DNA from: Pseudobythopirellula maris
GTDB taxonomy: Bacteria; Planctomycetota; Planctomycetia; Pirellulales; Lacipirellulaceae
Assembly (NCBI RefSeq): GCF_007859945.1
Contig: NZ_SJPQ01000001.1
Location: forward strand, 1,824,489-1,888,488
DNA: 64,000 nucleotides
Direction of reading: 5' to 3'
The first letter of the stretch is position 1. Every line of letters starts with the position of its first letter. Positions 16,109 to 26,669 of the stretch are shown piece after piece. A program made the position numbers and the translations under genes. The notes below the pieces were generated by a model. That model was given only the letters and a program-made list of their open reading frames with translations. It did no database searches and was not told the DNA's origin.

Positions 16109-17596
16109 TCACGCCAGGGTGGTTTGCCGCGCTCGGGCGCGGGTTTGCTCGTAGAGCTCGACGTAGCGTTGGGCGCTGCGGCCCCACGACCAGTCTTGCC
16201 GCATGCCGGTCGTGACCAGCTGCTCCCAAAGTTCCGGCACGTGGTAGGCCCGGCAGGCGCGGTCGACGGTCATCGACAGGGCGTAGGCCGAGGCGTCGGC
16301 GAACGAGTAGCCGTTGGCCGAGTGGTCGGCGATCGAGCGCTCCGTGGCGTTCGTGATCGTGTCGGCCAGGCCGCCCGTCTCGCGGACGATCGGCACGGCG
16401 CCGTACTTGAGGCTGTACAGCTGATTGAGCCCGCACGGTTCGTAGCGGCTCGGCATGAGGAACATGTCGGCCCCCGCCTCGATGCGGTGGGCCAGCTCGT
16501 TCGAGAAGCCGAGCCTCACGGCGATCCGCTCCGGGTACTGCGCCGCCAAACGCTCGAGCAGGTCGTGGTAGTGACGGTCGCCCGATCCCAAGAGCACCCA
16601 CTGCGCGTCGACCTGTTCGGCCCAACGCGGCAGGATCTCGGCGATCATGTCAAAGCCCTTCTGGTCGGCGAGACGGCCGACGCTCGCCAAGAGCGGCGTG
16701 TCGGGGTTGAGCGGCAGACCCATCTCCTCCTGCAACGCCCGCTTGCAGACGGCCTTGCCCTCTTTGTAATTGTCGACCGTGTACTGCTGGGCGATGTGCG
16801 GGTCGTGCTCCGGGCTCCAGACCGAGTAGTCGGCGCCGTTGAGCACGCCGAACAGCTCGTTGCTGCGGTGGCTCAGCACGCCCTCCAGGCCGCAGCTCAT
16901 CGGCGGCGACTGGATCTCCTGGGCGTAGCGCGGGCTCACGGTGCTCAGCGTGTCGGCGAACACGAGGCCCGACTTCAGGAAGTTCAGCTGCCCGTAGAAC
17001 TCGAGCTGCTCCCAGTTGAAGTGCTGCCAGCCGAGGCCGGTGAGCTCCATGTCCCAGTGCCAGAAACTCCCCTGGTACGCCATGTTGTGGATCGTCAGCA
17101 ACGTGGCGATGTTGTCGTACGTCGGGTCCTCGGCGTACACGGTCTTGAGGTACGCCGGGAGCATGCCGGTCTGCCAATCGTGGCAGTGCAGCACGTCCGG
17201 CTTCAGGTCGAGCCGCTCGACGGCGTCGAGCACCGCGCGGTTGAAGAACACGAACCGCTCGCAGTTGTCGCGGTAGTCCTCGTCGTTGTTGCGGTAGAGC
17301 TCGTCGCGGTTGAAGTAGTGGTGCTGCTCGATCAGGTAGACCGGCACGTCGGAACCGGGGAGCCGGCTCTCGAGGTACTCGCCCGCCACCATACGGTTGC
17401 CGATCGGGACCTCGAAGCGCACACCGGTCGGGTTGATCGGCTGGCCCGACTCGAGCGCGTGGCGGAAACCGGGCAGGATGACCGTGGGGTTCATGCCGAG
17501 CTGGGCGAGGGCGATCGGCAGGGCGCCGCACACGTCGCCCAGGCCGCCCGTCTTGCAAAACGGCACGGCTTCGGTCGTCGCAAAAAGGATATTCAC
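16109..17596 (-). CDS. glgA: Glycogen synthase (GT5)
   Basis: Transfers glucose from ADP-glucose to the non-reducing end of alpha-1,4-glucan. I start at the GTG giving (M)NILFATTEAVPFCKTGGLGD, which places the ADP-glucose-binding KTGGLGDV motif at residues 14-21 as in the family; the longer upstream frame is low complexity. The 495-residue length is standard. HCHDWQTGMLPAYL is the conserved central block, and SRYEPCGLNQLYSLKYGAVP the C-terminal GT5 motif with its catalytic Glu. It heads a same-strand run with the GalT-like and GH57 genes, separated by short hairpin-containing gaps. Confidence 0.92.
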   Translation of the reverse strand: MNILFATTEAVPFCKTGGLGDVCGALPIALAQLGMNPTVILPGFRHALESGQPINPTGVRFEVPIGNRMVAGEYLESRLPGSDVPVYLIEQHHYFNRDELYRNNDEDYRDNCERFVFFNRAVLDAVERLDLKPDVLHCHDWQTGMLPAYLKTVYAEDPTYDNIATLLTIHNMAYQGSFWHWDMELTGLGWQHFNWEQLEFYGQLNFLKSGLVFADTLSTVSPRYAQEIQSPPMSCGLEGVLSHRSNELFGVLNGADYSVWSPEHDPHIAQQYTVDNYKEGKAVCKRALQEEMGLPLNPDTPLLASVGRLADQKGFDMIAEILPRWAEQVDAQWVLLGSGDRHYHDLLERLAAQYPERIAVRLGFSNELAHRIEAGADMFLMPSRYEPCGLNQLYSLKYGAVPIVRETGGLADTITNATERSIADHSANGYSFADASAYALSMTVDRACRAYHVPELWEQLVTTGMRQDWSWGRSAQRYVELYEQTRARARQTTLA

Positions 17597-17816
17597 AGCA
17601 TCTGCCGGGCGGCTGGCGGGAGTGGGAGGACGAACGCGAGCGGAGTCCCCCTCACGAGAGGAGGTCCTCAGGTTATCACAATCGGCGTAATTCAGGAAGT
17701 TTGTGCAGACCTTCCCGGGGCGCCCGCCCCTTCGCCGCACCTCCAGGCCGACCCAGCCGACGCAACCCCGACAATCGCGCCCGTGGCCGCACCCACGGCG
17801 ACAGTCGCCCCAGCGC

Positions 17817-19013
17817 TCAGCCGCCGACGACCTCGCCAATCGCCGCGCAGAGCTGGTCGATGTTCGTCGGCGTGACGCCCGCCACATTGATGCGGCCCGA
17901 GCCGACGATGTAGATGCTGTGCCGCTCGCGCAAGGCCTCGACCTGATCGGGGGTGAGCCCCGAGAACGAGAACATGCCGCGCTGACGCTCGATGAAAGAA
18001 TAATCGCCCGGCACGCCGTGCTCGGCCAGCTTGGCCACCAGCAGCGAACGCATGCCGTTGATCCGCTCGCGCATGCTGGCGAGCTCTCCCTCCCACTGCT
18101 GGCGGAGGGCCGAGTCGCCCAAAACCGTCGTGACGAGTTGGGCGCCGTGGGCGGGCGGGTTGGAGTAGTTCGAGCGGATCGAACGCTTCAGCTGGCTCTC
18201 GACCACGCGGCGTCGGTCGGCGTCGCTGGCGACGATCGTCACGCCGCCGACCCGCTCGCAGTAGAGGCCGAAGTTCTTCGAGAACGAATTGCAAACGATC
18301 AGCTCGGCGCCGGGTCGGCAGAAGGCCCGCAGCCCGGCCGCGTCCTCCGTCAGCCCCTCGGCGAACCCTTGGTAAGCGAAGTCGAGCACCGGCAGCAGCC
18401 CACGCTGTTGCGCCAGATCGGCCAGTTGCTCCCACTGCTCGGCGGTGGGATCGATGCCGCTCGGGTTGTGGCAACAGCCGTGCAGCAGGACCGCGTCGCC
18501 CGGTTCGGCCTCGCCGAGCCCCTCGACCGCGGCGTCGAACGCCAGGCCGTTGGTCGCCTTGTCGAAGTACGGGAACGGCTTCGCCTCCAAGCCGCCGGCG
18601 GCGAACACCGGCACGTGGTTGGCCCAAGTGGGAGTGGTGACCCAGACCCGCTTGGTCGGCAGGTTCGCACGGATAAAGTCGGCCGTCACGCGCAACGCGC
18701 CGGTGCCGCCCGGCGTGTGAGCCGTCACCGCTCGGCCGGAGGCGACCGCCTCGTGGTCGCCCCCGAACATGAGCCCCTGCACCGCCGCGGAGTAGTCGGC
18801 CGAGCCGGTGATCGGCAGGTACGACTTGCTTCCCGCTTCGGCCGCGAGCCGCCGCCCCGCCTCGGCCACGCTCGGCAGCGTGGGCGTCTTGCCGTTGGCG
18901 TCTTGGTATACACCCACACCGAGATTGATCTTCTCGGGGTTGGGATCGGCCTTGAACGCGTCGGTGAGTCCCAAGATCGGGTCGGCGGGAGCGGGCTGGA
19001 TCGCTTCAAACAT
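17817..19013 (-). CDS. Aspartate/aromatic aminotransferase (class I, PLP)
   Basis: A 398-residue fold-type I aminotransferase of the AspC/TyrB subgroup. Marker segments are KINLGVGVYQDANGKTP, YLPITGSADY, WANHVPVFAAGG, LHGCCHNPSGIDP and the PLP-lysine block CNSFSKNFGLYCERVGG (Lys near 247). The substrate carboxylate Arg is expected in the C-terminal GSGRINVAGVTP. It interconverts aspartate or an aromatic amino acid with its oxo acid using 2-oxoglutarate. The gene is divergent from the inositol-phosphate synthase gene across a 218-bp gap that must hold both promoters. AspC versus TyrB specificity is not resolved. Confidence 0.88.
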   Translation of the reverse strand: MFEAIQPAPADPILGLTDAFKADPNPEKINLGVGVYQDANGKTPTLPSVAEAGRRLAAEAGSKSYLPITGSADYSAAVQGLMFGGDHEAVASGRAVTAHTPGGTGALRVTADFIRANLPTKRVWVTTPTWANHVPVFAAGGLEAKPFPYFDKATNGLAFDAAVEGLGEAEPGDAVLLHGCCHNPSGIDPTAEQWEQLADLAQQRGLLPVLDFAYQGFAEGLTEDAAGLRAFCRPGAELIVCNSFSKNFGLYCERVGGVTIVASDADRRRVVESQLKRSIRSNYSNPPAHGAQLVTTVLGDSALRQQWEGELASMRERINGMRSLLVAKLAEHGVPGDYSFIERQRGMFSFSGLTPDQVEALRERHSIYIVGSGRINVAGVTPTNIDQLCAAIGEVVGG

Positions 19014-19231
19014 GGAGAGGGAGCAGGGTTGAGGGTCGTTGAATCAGAAAGGGGGACAATCAAGTCTAGGCAGCAGCCGACGCGCCACGCTCGTCGGGCA
19101 TCCGCACAATAAGCGTGTCCCTTGCAGCCCCCCCGCGTTGACGCCGGCTCGGGGCGGCCCACAATCGTAGTTCTCAGGCCTGAGCCCGTGAAGTGACACC
19201 CGCCGCCCTACGCTCCCCCCGCTCGATTGAA

Positions 19232-20455
19232 ATGACACCACGCACCGGTCTTTGGCTCGTTGGCGCCCGGGGGGGAATCGCCGCCACGGTCGCCGTGGGG
19301 CTTGCCGCTTTGAAGCAGGGCGCCGCGGCGACCACCGGCCTGGTGACCGAGGGCCCCCGACTCGGGCCGCTCGTGGAACGACTCGACCCGATCCGCTGGG
19401 ACTCGCTGGTGCTTGGCGGCCACGACATCCGCAGCACGCCACTCGCCGAGGCTGCCCGGCTGCTGGAAAACCAGAACGGCGCCCTGCCCCACGGATCGGC
19501 CGCCGCCTACGCCGACGAGCTGGCCGAAGCCGACCGCCGCATCCGTCCCGGTGTGGCGTTCCGCAGCGGCCCGGCGATCGAGCGTCTCACCGAAGCCGGC
19601 TGCCTGCACGAGGCCGCCACGCCCCGCGCGGCGATCGACCAGATTCGCGCCGACCTCGAGGCGTTCGCCGCCGACAACTCGCTCGACCGCGTGGTGGTCG
19701 TGTTCCTCGGCTCGACCGAGCCGCCGGTCGACACGGCCTCCCTCCCCGCGCGTTGGGAGGAGCTCGGCAAGACACTGAGTGATTCGGCTGGCTGCCCGTT
19801 GCGGGCGAGCTCGCTGTACGCCATCGCCGCGATCGAGGCGGGCATGCCGTTCGTCAATTTCACCCCGTCGCTCGGCAGCGACTGCGAGGCGATCGACGAG
19901 CTGGCCCGCCAGCGGGCCGTGTGCCACGCCGGCCGCGACGGCAAGACGGGCGAGACGCTGCTCAAGACCGTGCTCGCCCCGATGTTCGCCGAGCGCAACC
20001 TGGAGGTCATGAGCTGGGTGGGCCACAACATCTTCGGCAACCGCGACGGCGAGGTTCTCGACGACCCCGAGCACAAGGCGACCAAGGTCCACAGCAAGGA
20101 CGCCGTGCTGCCGCCGATCTTGGGCTACGCGCCGCAGACGCTGGTTTCGATCGAATCGATCCGCAGCCTGGGCGACTGGAAAACGGCCTGGGACCACGTG
20201 CATTTCCGCGGTTTTATGGGGGTGCCGATGACCCTGCAGCTCACCTGGCAAGGTTGCGACTCGGCGCTGGCCGCCCCGCTGGTGCTGGACCTTGCGCGGC
20301 TGATCGACTTGGCCCAAAGGCACGGCGAGGCGGGAGTCGTCAGGCCGCTCGCCGGTTTCTTCAAGAGCCCGATGGGCGCATCGACGAGCGACTTCGGCGC
20401 GCAGAGCCGTGAACTCGTCGACTGGGTGGCGTCGCTAAACGGCGCGGCGAGCTAG
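19232..20455 (+). CDS. myo-Inositol-1-phosphate synthase
   Basis: Converts glucose-6-phosphate to myo-inositol-1-phosphate with NAD. I start at MTPRTGLWLVGARGGIAATV, which puts the Rossmann glycines at the N-terminus; a GTG 13 codons upstream is in frame. The 407-residue protein has VVFLGSTEPPVD, NFTPSLGSDCEAIDELA, the catalytic block GRDGKTGETLLKTVLAPMF and GHNIFGNRDGEVL, all diagnostic for the family. Inositol phosphate could serve inositol lipids or compatible solutes; no follow-on phosphatase is in the window. Confidence 0.88.
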   Translation: MTPRTGLWLVGARGGIAATVAVGLAALKQGAAATTGLVTEGPRLGPLVERLDPIRWDSLVLGGHDIRSTPLAEAARLLENQNGALPHGSAAAYADELAEADRRIRPGVAFRSGPAIERLTEAGCLHEAATPRAAIDQIRADLEAFAADNSLDRVVVVFLGSTEPPVDTASLPARWEELGKTLSDSAGCPLRASSLYAIAAIEAGMPFVNFTPSLGSDCEAIDELARQRAVCHAGRDGKTGETLLKTVLAPMFAERNLEVMSWVGHNIFGNRDGEVLDDPEHKATKVHSKDAVLPPILGYAPQTLVSIESIRSLGDWKTAWDHVHFRGFMGVPMTLQLTWQGCDSALAAPLVLDLARLIDLAQRHGEAGVVRPLAGFFKSPMGASTSDFGAQSRELVDWVASLNGAAS

Positions 20456-20709
20456 GTCGCGCCGCATCTCGCCCCGGCGCCACACCCGTTGTCGGCGACC
20501 GATCCCTCCCCGCCGCGCCCTTCTTTTTGTCCGATTCATCTTGACTCAATACCCCAGAGGTTGCTTCAATGCGCGCAGTTCATGCGTAGGAAGCTACAGG
20601 TCGCCGGTCGTTGACCGCGGCCTTTACCGGAACCACCGCTCCCTTTTTGATTTGCGCCCACGGGAGTGGCGACCGAAACAGGGCGCCGCCAGGGAAGGAG
20701 CCATTACAC

Positions 20710-20970
20710 ATGGCAGCTAAGAAGAAGACCGCGAAGAAGACCGCCAAGAAAGCGGCGCCGAAGAAGTCGACCAAGAAGAAGGCGGCTAAGAAGGCCCCGG
20801 CCAAGAAGAAGACCGCAAAGAAGTCGACCAAGAAGAAGGCGGCTAAGAAGGCCCCGGCCAAGAAGAAGACCGCTAAGAAGTCGACTAAGAAGAAGGCCGC
20901 TAAGAAGGCCCCGGCCAAGAAGAAGACCGCTAAGAAGTCGACTAAGAAGAAGGCCGCTAAGAAGAAGTAG
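20710..20970 (+). CDS. Lysine-rich histone H1-like DNA-binding protein
   Basis: An 86-residue protein made almost only of Lys, Ala, Pro, Ser and Thr, starting MAAKKKTAKKTAKKAAPKK. Its core is a 19-residue unit (KKSTKKKAAKKAPAKKKTA) repeated three times plus a partial copy. A good Shine-Dalgarno (AAGGAG, 20695-20700) stands 9 nt before the ATG, which rules out the upstream in-frame ATG. Such proteins resemble eukaryotic H1 tails and bacterial Hc1 proteins, bind DNA non-specifically and condense chromosomes, which fits the compacted planctomycete nucleoid. A strong hairpin follows the stop. Confidence 0.8.
   Translation: MAAKKKTAKKTAKKAAPKKSTKKKAAKKAPAKKKTAKKSTKKKAAKKAPAKKKTAKKSTKKKAAKKAPAKKKTAKKSTKKKAAKKK
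20761..20966 (+). repeat. 57-bp tandem repeat inside the histone-like gene
   Basis: Units at 20761-20817, 20818-20874 and 20875-20931 are nearly identical at the DNA level, with a partial fourth unit at 20932-20966. They differ mainly at third codon positions. Copy number may vary between strains by slippage or recombination, changing protein length in steps of 19 residues. Confidence 0.85.
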
Positions 20971-20996
20971 CCCTCCGACGAGTCCGATTACCACGC

Positions 20997-21031
20997 GCAG
21001 GCTGAGCGACCACCGGGGTCGCTCAGCCTGC
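20997..21031. terminator. 15-bp perfect hairpin after the histone-like gene
   Basis: GCAGGCTGAGCGACC (20997-21011) pairs perfectly with GGTCGCTCAGCCTGC (21017-21031) around a 5-nt loop, 27 bp past the stop. A T-run is lacking, so this may be a processing or stability hairpin or a U-less terminator. Confidence 0.65.
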
Positions 21032-21351
21032 TTGCGTATGGGCCCGGCCGGCAGCCCAGCGACGGTCTCCAGCAACGGGCCTCAGCAGCGCGCTCTGCGG
21101 TTGCTCGCACGACCCGTTCTGCTCAGCCCCCCCACGTTGACCTCAGCACGCCGTAGGTGCTATGCTGCTAACCACTTACGAGAATCTCCCAGCGCGCCGC
21201 CTCCGACGCGGGCCGCGCCAAGGCGAACGCTTTCGTCGCGGGCAGGCCTGCCCCCTCAAGGCCGGCAGCCGATCTTTCCCGCACGGTCGGCGGTTCTCGG
21301 AGCGCTGCGGTTACCCCCTCCCCCGCCTTGCACACCCGCTAAGCCAAAACC
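21032..21351 (+). other. Non-coding leader region before the helicase gene
   Basis: About 320 bases with no convincing gene, repeat or RNA motif. It must contain the helicase promoter, but I see no clear -35/-10 pair. A long GC-rich leader is common for cold-inducible DEAD-box genes; whether it is regulatory here is unknown. Confidence 0.4.
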
Positions 21352-22728
<1,377 letters not shown>

Positions 22729-22761
22729 GCCATCCGCCGCCTGAGCGCCCCCCTGCGGTCC

Positions 22762-23817
22762 TCAGCCGGCCGTGGCGAAAATCCGTTTGAGCTCCTCGGC
22801 CGCGGCGTCCCACCCGGCGGCCGCCTCGGCAAAGTCGGCTGGCATCGCCCGCACGCTATCGGGGGTCTCGACGCGCGGCTTCGCCTCGGTGGCCGGGTTG
22901 AGCGGGATCTGGGCGCCCGGGCCATCGACCAACCGGCCCTCGACCATCGGCGAGAGCAAAAACTCCATCAGCTGCTCGGCGGCAGCGGGGTTGGGCGAAC
23001 CCTTGATCAGGCAGAGCGAGTTCGGGATGAACAACGCGCCGAGCTCCTCGCCCTCTTGGTCGGCTCCCTGATCGGGATACACGATCTTGACCGGCGAGCC
23101 CGCTTCGACCTCGAGCATCGCGTCGTCGGTGTCGGTCAACCCGAACAGCAGCTGGCCGCTGGCGACCGCCTTGGAGACCTGCCGGTTGCCCGACATCACT
23201 CGGCAATTGCGCTGGACGTCTTCGAAGAACCGCGTGGCCCGCTCCTTGCCCCACGCTTGGTACAGGCAGGCGGCGTGGGTCGCCGTCGTGCCGAACAGCG
23301 GCTTGGCGATCCCGCACCGGTCGCGCCACTGCGGGTCGGTCAGGTCCTCGATCGAGTCGGGCCAACGCGCCTCGGCGAGCAGTTGTGTGTTCACCAGCAA
23401 CACCCGCGCTCGCGCCGCAAAGCCGCACCACTCGCCCTCGGCCGAGCGATACTCGGCCGGGTAGGCCGCCGTCGTCGGTGACTGGTAGGCGCGGAGCGCC
23501 CCCTGCCGCTCGAGCCGCAAGGTGTGCAGCAGCTCGTTGTTCCAAAACAAGTCGCACCGCGGCCGCTCGCTCTCGGCGAGGATCGCGCTGACGAGGTTGA
23601 GCGTCTTGGTCGACTCGGTGTCGTACTTCGGCTTGACTTCGACACCGGTCCGGCGGGTGAAGGCCTCGAAAATCGGCTCGGAGAACTCCTGGTCGAGGGC
23701 CGTGTAGACCACCACCTCACCCGGCGGCGGCGGAGAGCAGCCCAACAGCACCAGCGGCGCTGCACACAAAACGATCCACAGAAGACCGCTTACTCTTTTC
23801 CTGCCAAATGAATCCAT
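22762..23817 (-). CDS. Lipoprotein substrate-binding protein of iron(III) ABC-transporter type
   Basis: Starting at MDSFGRKRVSGLLWIVLCAA gives a 351-residue protein with a lipoprotein signal ending in the lipobox VLLGC, so it is anchored in a membrane facing the periplasm. The mature part begins EVVVYTALDQEFSEPIFEAF, the usual start of FbpA/AfuA/FutA-type binding proteins. FGLTDTDDAMLEVEAG and FIPNSLCLIKGSPNPAAAE are further family blocks. These proteins deliver ferric iron or other small ligands to an ABC permease. No permease or ATPase gene is nearby, so it is an orphan here; the ligand is inferred. Confidence 0.8.
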   Translation of the reverse strand: MDSFGRKRVSGLLWIVLCAAPLVLLGCSPPPPGEVVVYTALDQEFSEPIFEAFTRRTGVEVKPKYDTESTKTLNLVSAILAESERPRCDLFWNNELLHTLRLERQGALRAYQSPTTAAYPAEYRSAEGEWCGFAARARVLLVNTQLLAEARWPDSIEDLTDPQWRDRCGIAKPLFGTTATHAACLYQAWGKERATRFFEDVQRNCRVMSGNRQVSKAVASGQLLFGLTDTDDAMLEVEAGSPVKIVYPDQGADQEGEELGALFIPNSLCLIKGSPNPAAAEQLMEFLLSPMVEGRLVDGPGAQIPLNPATEAKPRVETPDSVRAMPADFAEAAAGWDAAAEELKRIFATAG

Positions 23818-23937
23818 CGCCTGCTCCCGGCTTCCGAAGTGAAGAGCTGAATCACACAAGCAATCGTACCGTATAGAATCGGCAGGAACGACACCTGGCG
23901 GAAACGGGCTGGCGGAGCACGCCGGCGAAATCGGCTC

Positions 23938-25254
23938 TCACATCTTGCTCAAAGCACGCAGCTCGCGATCCAGCCGACGCCGATAAGAAAAGTGCTCAAC
24001 CTCGAGCGAGTGCCGAGGCGTGGCGAGGTACTTTGTGGTCCGGCGGTTGCCGGGGGCGCGTTTCTTCTTCTGGAAACGCCCGGCCGATTCCGCCCCCTGG
24101 CGAATCCCCTTCAAGTACTTCGCGACAAGCCGCGCCTGACGATCGACCAATCCCCATTGACCGCTGTCGGGCTGAATCATCCCCAGCACGTACAGGTCGT
24201 CATTATCCGGGTGGAAAACATTGAGGTAGAGACCGGGCTTGTGCTCGTTGTCGCTCCAGTTCAGCTCGTTGGCGTCGAGGAACGGGAAGGTCAACTCGTA
24301 CCCTGTGGCGAAAACCACCGTGTCGAAATCGCCCTCCGAGCCGTCGGCGAACTGCGCCCTGCAATCTTGGAATCCTGTCACGTCCGGACGCACATCGATG
24401 TCGCCGTGGCGGGCGTGGTAGACGAGCTCCGAGTTGATCAGCGGGTGCGACTCGAACAGCTTGTGATCCGGCTCGGGCAAACCCGCGTCGCGGAGCCTAC
24501 CGAGCAAGAAGTACGTCACCACCCTCGCAAGCAGCCTCCGCACGCCGAGCGGGACCCGCCACCGCAGCACCCGCTCGCCGCAGATGTCGATCGGCGTGCC
24601 GTGAAAATACTTGGGCAGGATGTGGTAGCCGCGCCGCATGCTCAGGGTCGTCGAGTCGGCGATACGGGCGCTGTCCACAGCGATGTCGCAGCCGGAATTG
24701 CCGGCGCCGACCACCAGCACTCTTTTTCCCCTGAGCTGATCGGGGTGCTTGTACTGCGAGGAGTGAAGCGCCTCTCCGGCGAACTCCGTCGATTGGGCGG
24801 GCCAGTAGGGGTCTCGATTGTGCCCGTTGGCGATGATGACCGCCCCGTAGCTGCGGCGCTCGCCCGATTCGAGTTCGAGGAGCCAACCCCCAGCCTCACG
24901 CTCCATACGCCGAACGCCGGCGCCGAATCGTATGTGGTCGTGCAGCCCCATGGCGTCGGCGTACGCACGAAAGTACTCCAGCACCTGAGCGTGGCTCGGG
25001 AAATCGGGGCAGTCGTCAGGGAGCGAGAAATCGAGGAACTCGGTCAACGACTTCGAAGAGATCAGATGGGTCGAGCGATACACCCGCCCCCCGGGCGATG
25101 CGTAATTCCACACCCCCCCCAAATCGGCCTCTCGTTCGAGGCACTCGTAAGAGATACCTTCGCGTTGCAGAGCGGCGCAGGCGGCCAGCCCCGAGGACCC
25201 CGCTCCGATCACCGCCACGCTGTCGAGGCGGTCAGCCCCCATCACTTCGCTCAT
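23938..25254 (-). CDS. Flavin-containing monooxygenase-like NAD(P)/FAD oxidoreductase
   Basis: A 438-residue two-dinucleotide-fold flavoprotein. The FAD motif is VAVIGAGSSGLAACAALQ (about residues 13-30) and the NAD(P)H motif VLVVGAGNSGCDIAVD (about 180-195). SSQYKHPDQLRGKRV precedes the second fold as in FMO and Baeyer-Villiger families, and VVFATGYELTFPF is the late FATGY motif. Such enzymes put one oxygen atom on N, S or carbonyl carbon of small substrates. The Arg/Lys-rich C-terminus is unremarkable. It faces away from the next gene across a 270-bp gap. The substrate is unknown. Confidence 0.85.
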   Translation of the reverse strand: MSEVMGADRLDSVAVIGAGSSGLAACAALQREGISYECLEREADLGGVWNYASPGGRVYRSTHLISSKSLTEFLDFSLPDDCPDFPSHAQVLEYFRAYADAMGLHDHIRFGAGVRRMEREAGGWLLELESGERRSYGAVIIANGHNRDPYWPAQSTEFAGEALHSSQYKHPDQLRGKRVLVVGAGNSGCDIAVDSARIADSTTLSMRRGYHILPKYFHGTPIDICGERVLRWRVPLGVRRLLARVVTYFLLGRLRDAGLPEPDHKLFESHPLINSELVYHARHGDIDVRPDVTGFQDCRAQFADGSEGDFDTVVFATGYELTFPFLDANELNWSDNEHKPGLYLNVFHPDNDDLYVLGMIQPDSGQWGLVDRQARLVAKYLKGIRQGAESAGRFQKKKRAPGNRRTTKYLATPRHSLEVEHFSYRRRLDRELRALSKM

Positions 25255-25523
25255 AACTCAAGAAGCCATCTGTCCGCAGTGACTGGGTTGCTTGGCGAGT
25301 TCCCATCTATGCTGAGCCCGCCGACCAAAGAGACGCTCCGTGCTTGACAACCCGCGGTGAGAACCGCAAGCTTTCGAGTGGCTCCGACGCCCCCCAAGCG
25401 GCTGCACCCAAGAACGAATCGGCTCATCCCGTCGGACACACGGCGCTATTGCACTTCCTGCTGAATCGCAAGGTCGCGTTCAGCTCACAGCAGCCACGCT
25501 AAGCGTTTGGGAACGCACATTCA

Positions 25524-26600
25524 ATGGCTAGGAAAGCCTCTACCGGCGAGCGGTACCGTTTGGACGGGACGTACGAGCGTCTCCGCCGATCGCTATTAAA
25601 AGCGGATCGCGGCCCGGTGCTCGACAAATCGCTTTCGTATTGGGTGGTACCCAGCGACCGGCGGTTGCCGATCGCCTTTCTCGATCGGACGCTCCGCGAC
25701 CTGCTCGACGAGCCCCTGCAGTCGCTGATGGACACGCCCGGCGTGGGCCAGAAGAAGATCTTGGGGTTCTTTGACTTGCTCAAGCGAGCCTCGCAGGAAG
25801 ACCCGGAGTCACGCCCCTTTGGCCTCGAACCGGCGCCCCCCAAGCCCCTGCACGACAGCGTGGCGCCCATAGCGTTCGACGCCGCAGCCGTCTCCGAGGC
25901 GCACTGGTCGATGTGGTGCGACACGGTCCGCCGGTACGGTTTTGAGCAACGCGTCCTCGGCCGGCTTGCGCCCAGCCTGCAACTGCTGCCCACCGTCATC
26001 TGGAAAACGCCCCTCTCGGAATACACGGGCTTGAGCCTCGCCGAACTCCGGGGACTCAAGACCTACGGCGAGAAGCGGGTGAACGCCATCCTCGAGATCT
26101 TTTGCACCCTGCACGAAGCCGTTTCGACCTCCACGCTGCACGAAAGCTTAGACATCGATCTGGCGCCGCGGTTCGTGGCGCCCCTGAACCGCTGGTTGAT
26201 CGAGACAGCCAACTCCGCCACGGAGCCGAGAGCTTCAGCCGTCGACAAGCAGCTTCTGCAGCCGCTCCTGGCTCAGATGCGGCACGACCTGGGAGACGCC
26301 ATCGGGCAATTGGCCAGCGATCGGTTGCGGATCGACGACCAAGCGCCGACCGTCAAGCAGCAGGCCGATGCGTTGTCGGTCACCCGCGCAAGGGTCTACC
26401 AGCTACTCGACGAATGCGCGAAAGCGGCCGATGTCCGCTGGCCCGAAGGGCGCTACCTCCTGGCCCCGATCGCCGGTCCCTCCCTCAGGGCGAACGGCTC
26501 GGGCGTCGCTCTCGCGCGGTTGGCGATGGGGCTTTTCTTCCCGCAAACCCGCACGCGACTCTCGGCGGAAGACGCCGCGGGCGTCGCCAACCAGGCGTGA
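25524..26600 (+). CDS. Helix-hairpin-helix plus sigma-region-4-like HTH protein, unknown function
   Basis: I do not know this 358-residue protein by name. It has two short segments that look like helix-hairpin-helix or RNA polymerase alpha-CTD-type folds: LMDTPGVGQKKILGFFDLL (about residues 68-86) and LRGLKTYGEKRVNAILEIF (about 174-192). Near residue 275 is an HTH, TVKQQADALSVTRARVYQLL, whose recognition-helix pattern resembles sigma-70 region 4. No signal peptide or membrane segment is present. It precedes an XRE regulator on the same strand. A nucleic-acid or transcription role is likely; anything more specific is inference. Confidence 0.55.
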   Translation: MARKASTGERYRLDGTYERLRRSLLKADRGPVLDKSLSYWVVPSDRRLPIAFLDRTLRDLLDEPLQSLMDTPGVGQKKILGFFDLLKRASQEDPESRPFGLEPAPPKPLHDSVAPIAFDAAAVSEAHWSMWCDTVRRYGFEQRVLGRLAPSLQLLPTVIWKTPLSEYTGLSLAELRGLKTYGEKRVNAILEIFCTLHEAVSTSTLHESLDIDLAPRFVAPLNRWLIETANSATEPRASAVDKQLLQPLLAQMRHDLGDAIGQLASDRLRIDDQAPTVKQQADALSVTRARVYQLLDECAKAADVRWPEGRYLLAPIAGPSLRANGSGVALARLAMGLFFPQTRTRLSAEDAAGVANQA

Positions 26601-26669
26601 CGCGGCTCTGATGAAGAGTCTTGGCGCCACTCAGAGCGTATTTGGCGCTTGATCCGCGCCGCTCGGCAA

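Noticed and set aside
16067-17875. A 602-codon frame opposite glgA
   Set aside because: glgA has all GT5 motifs in order; the plus-strand frame has none.
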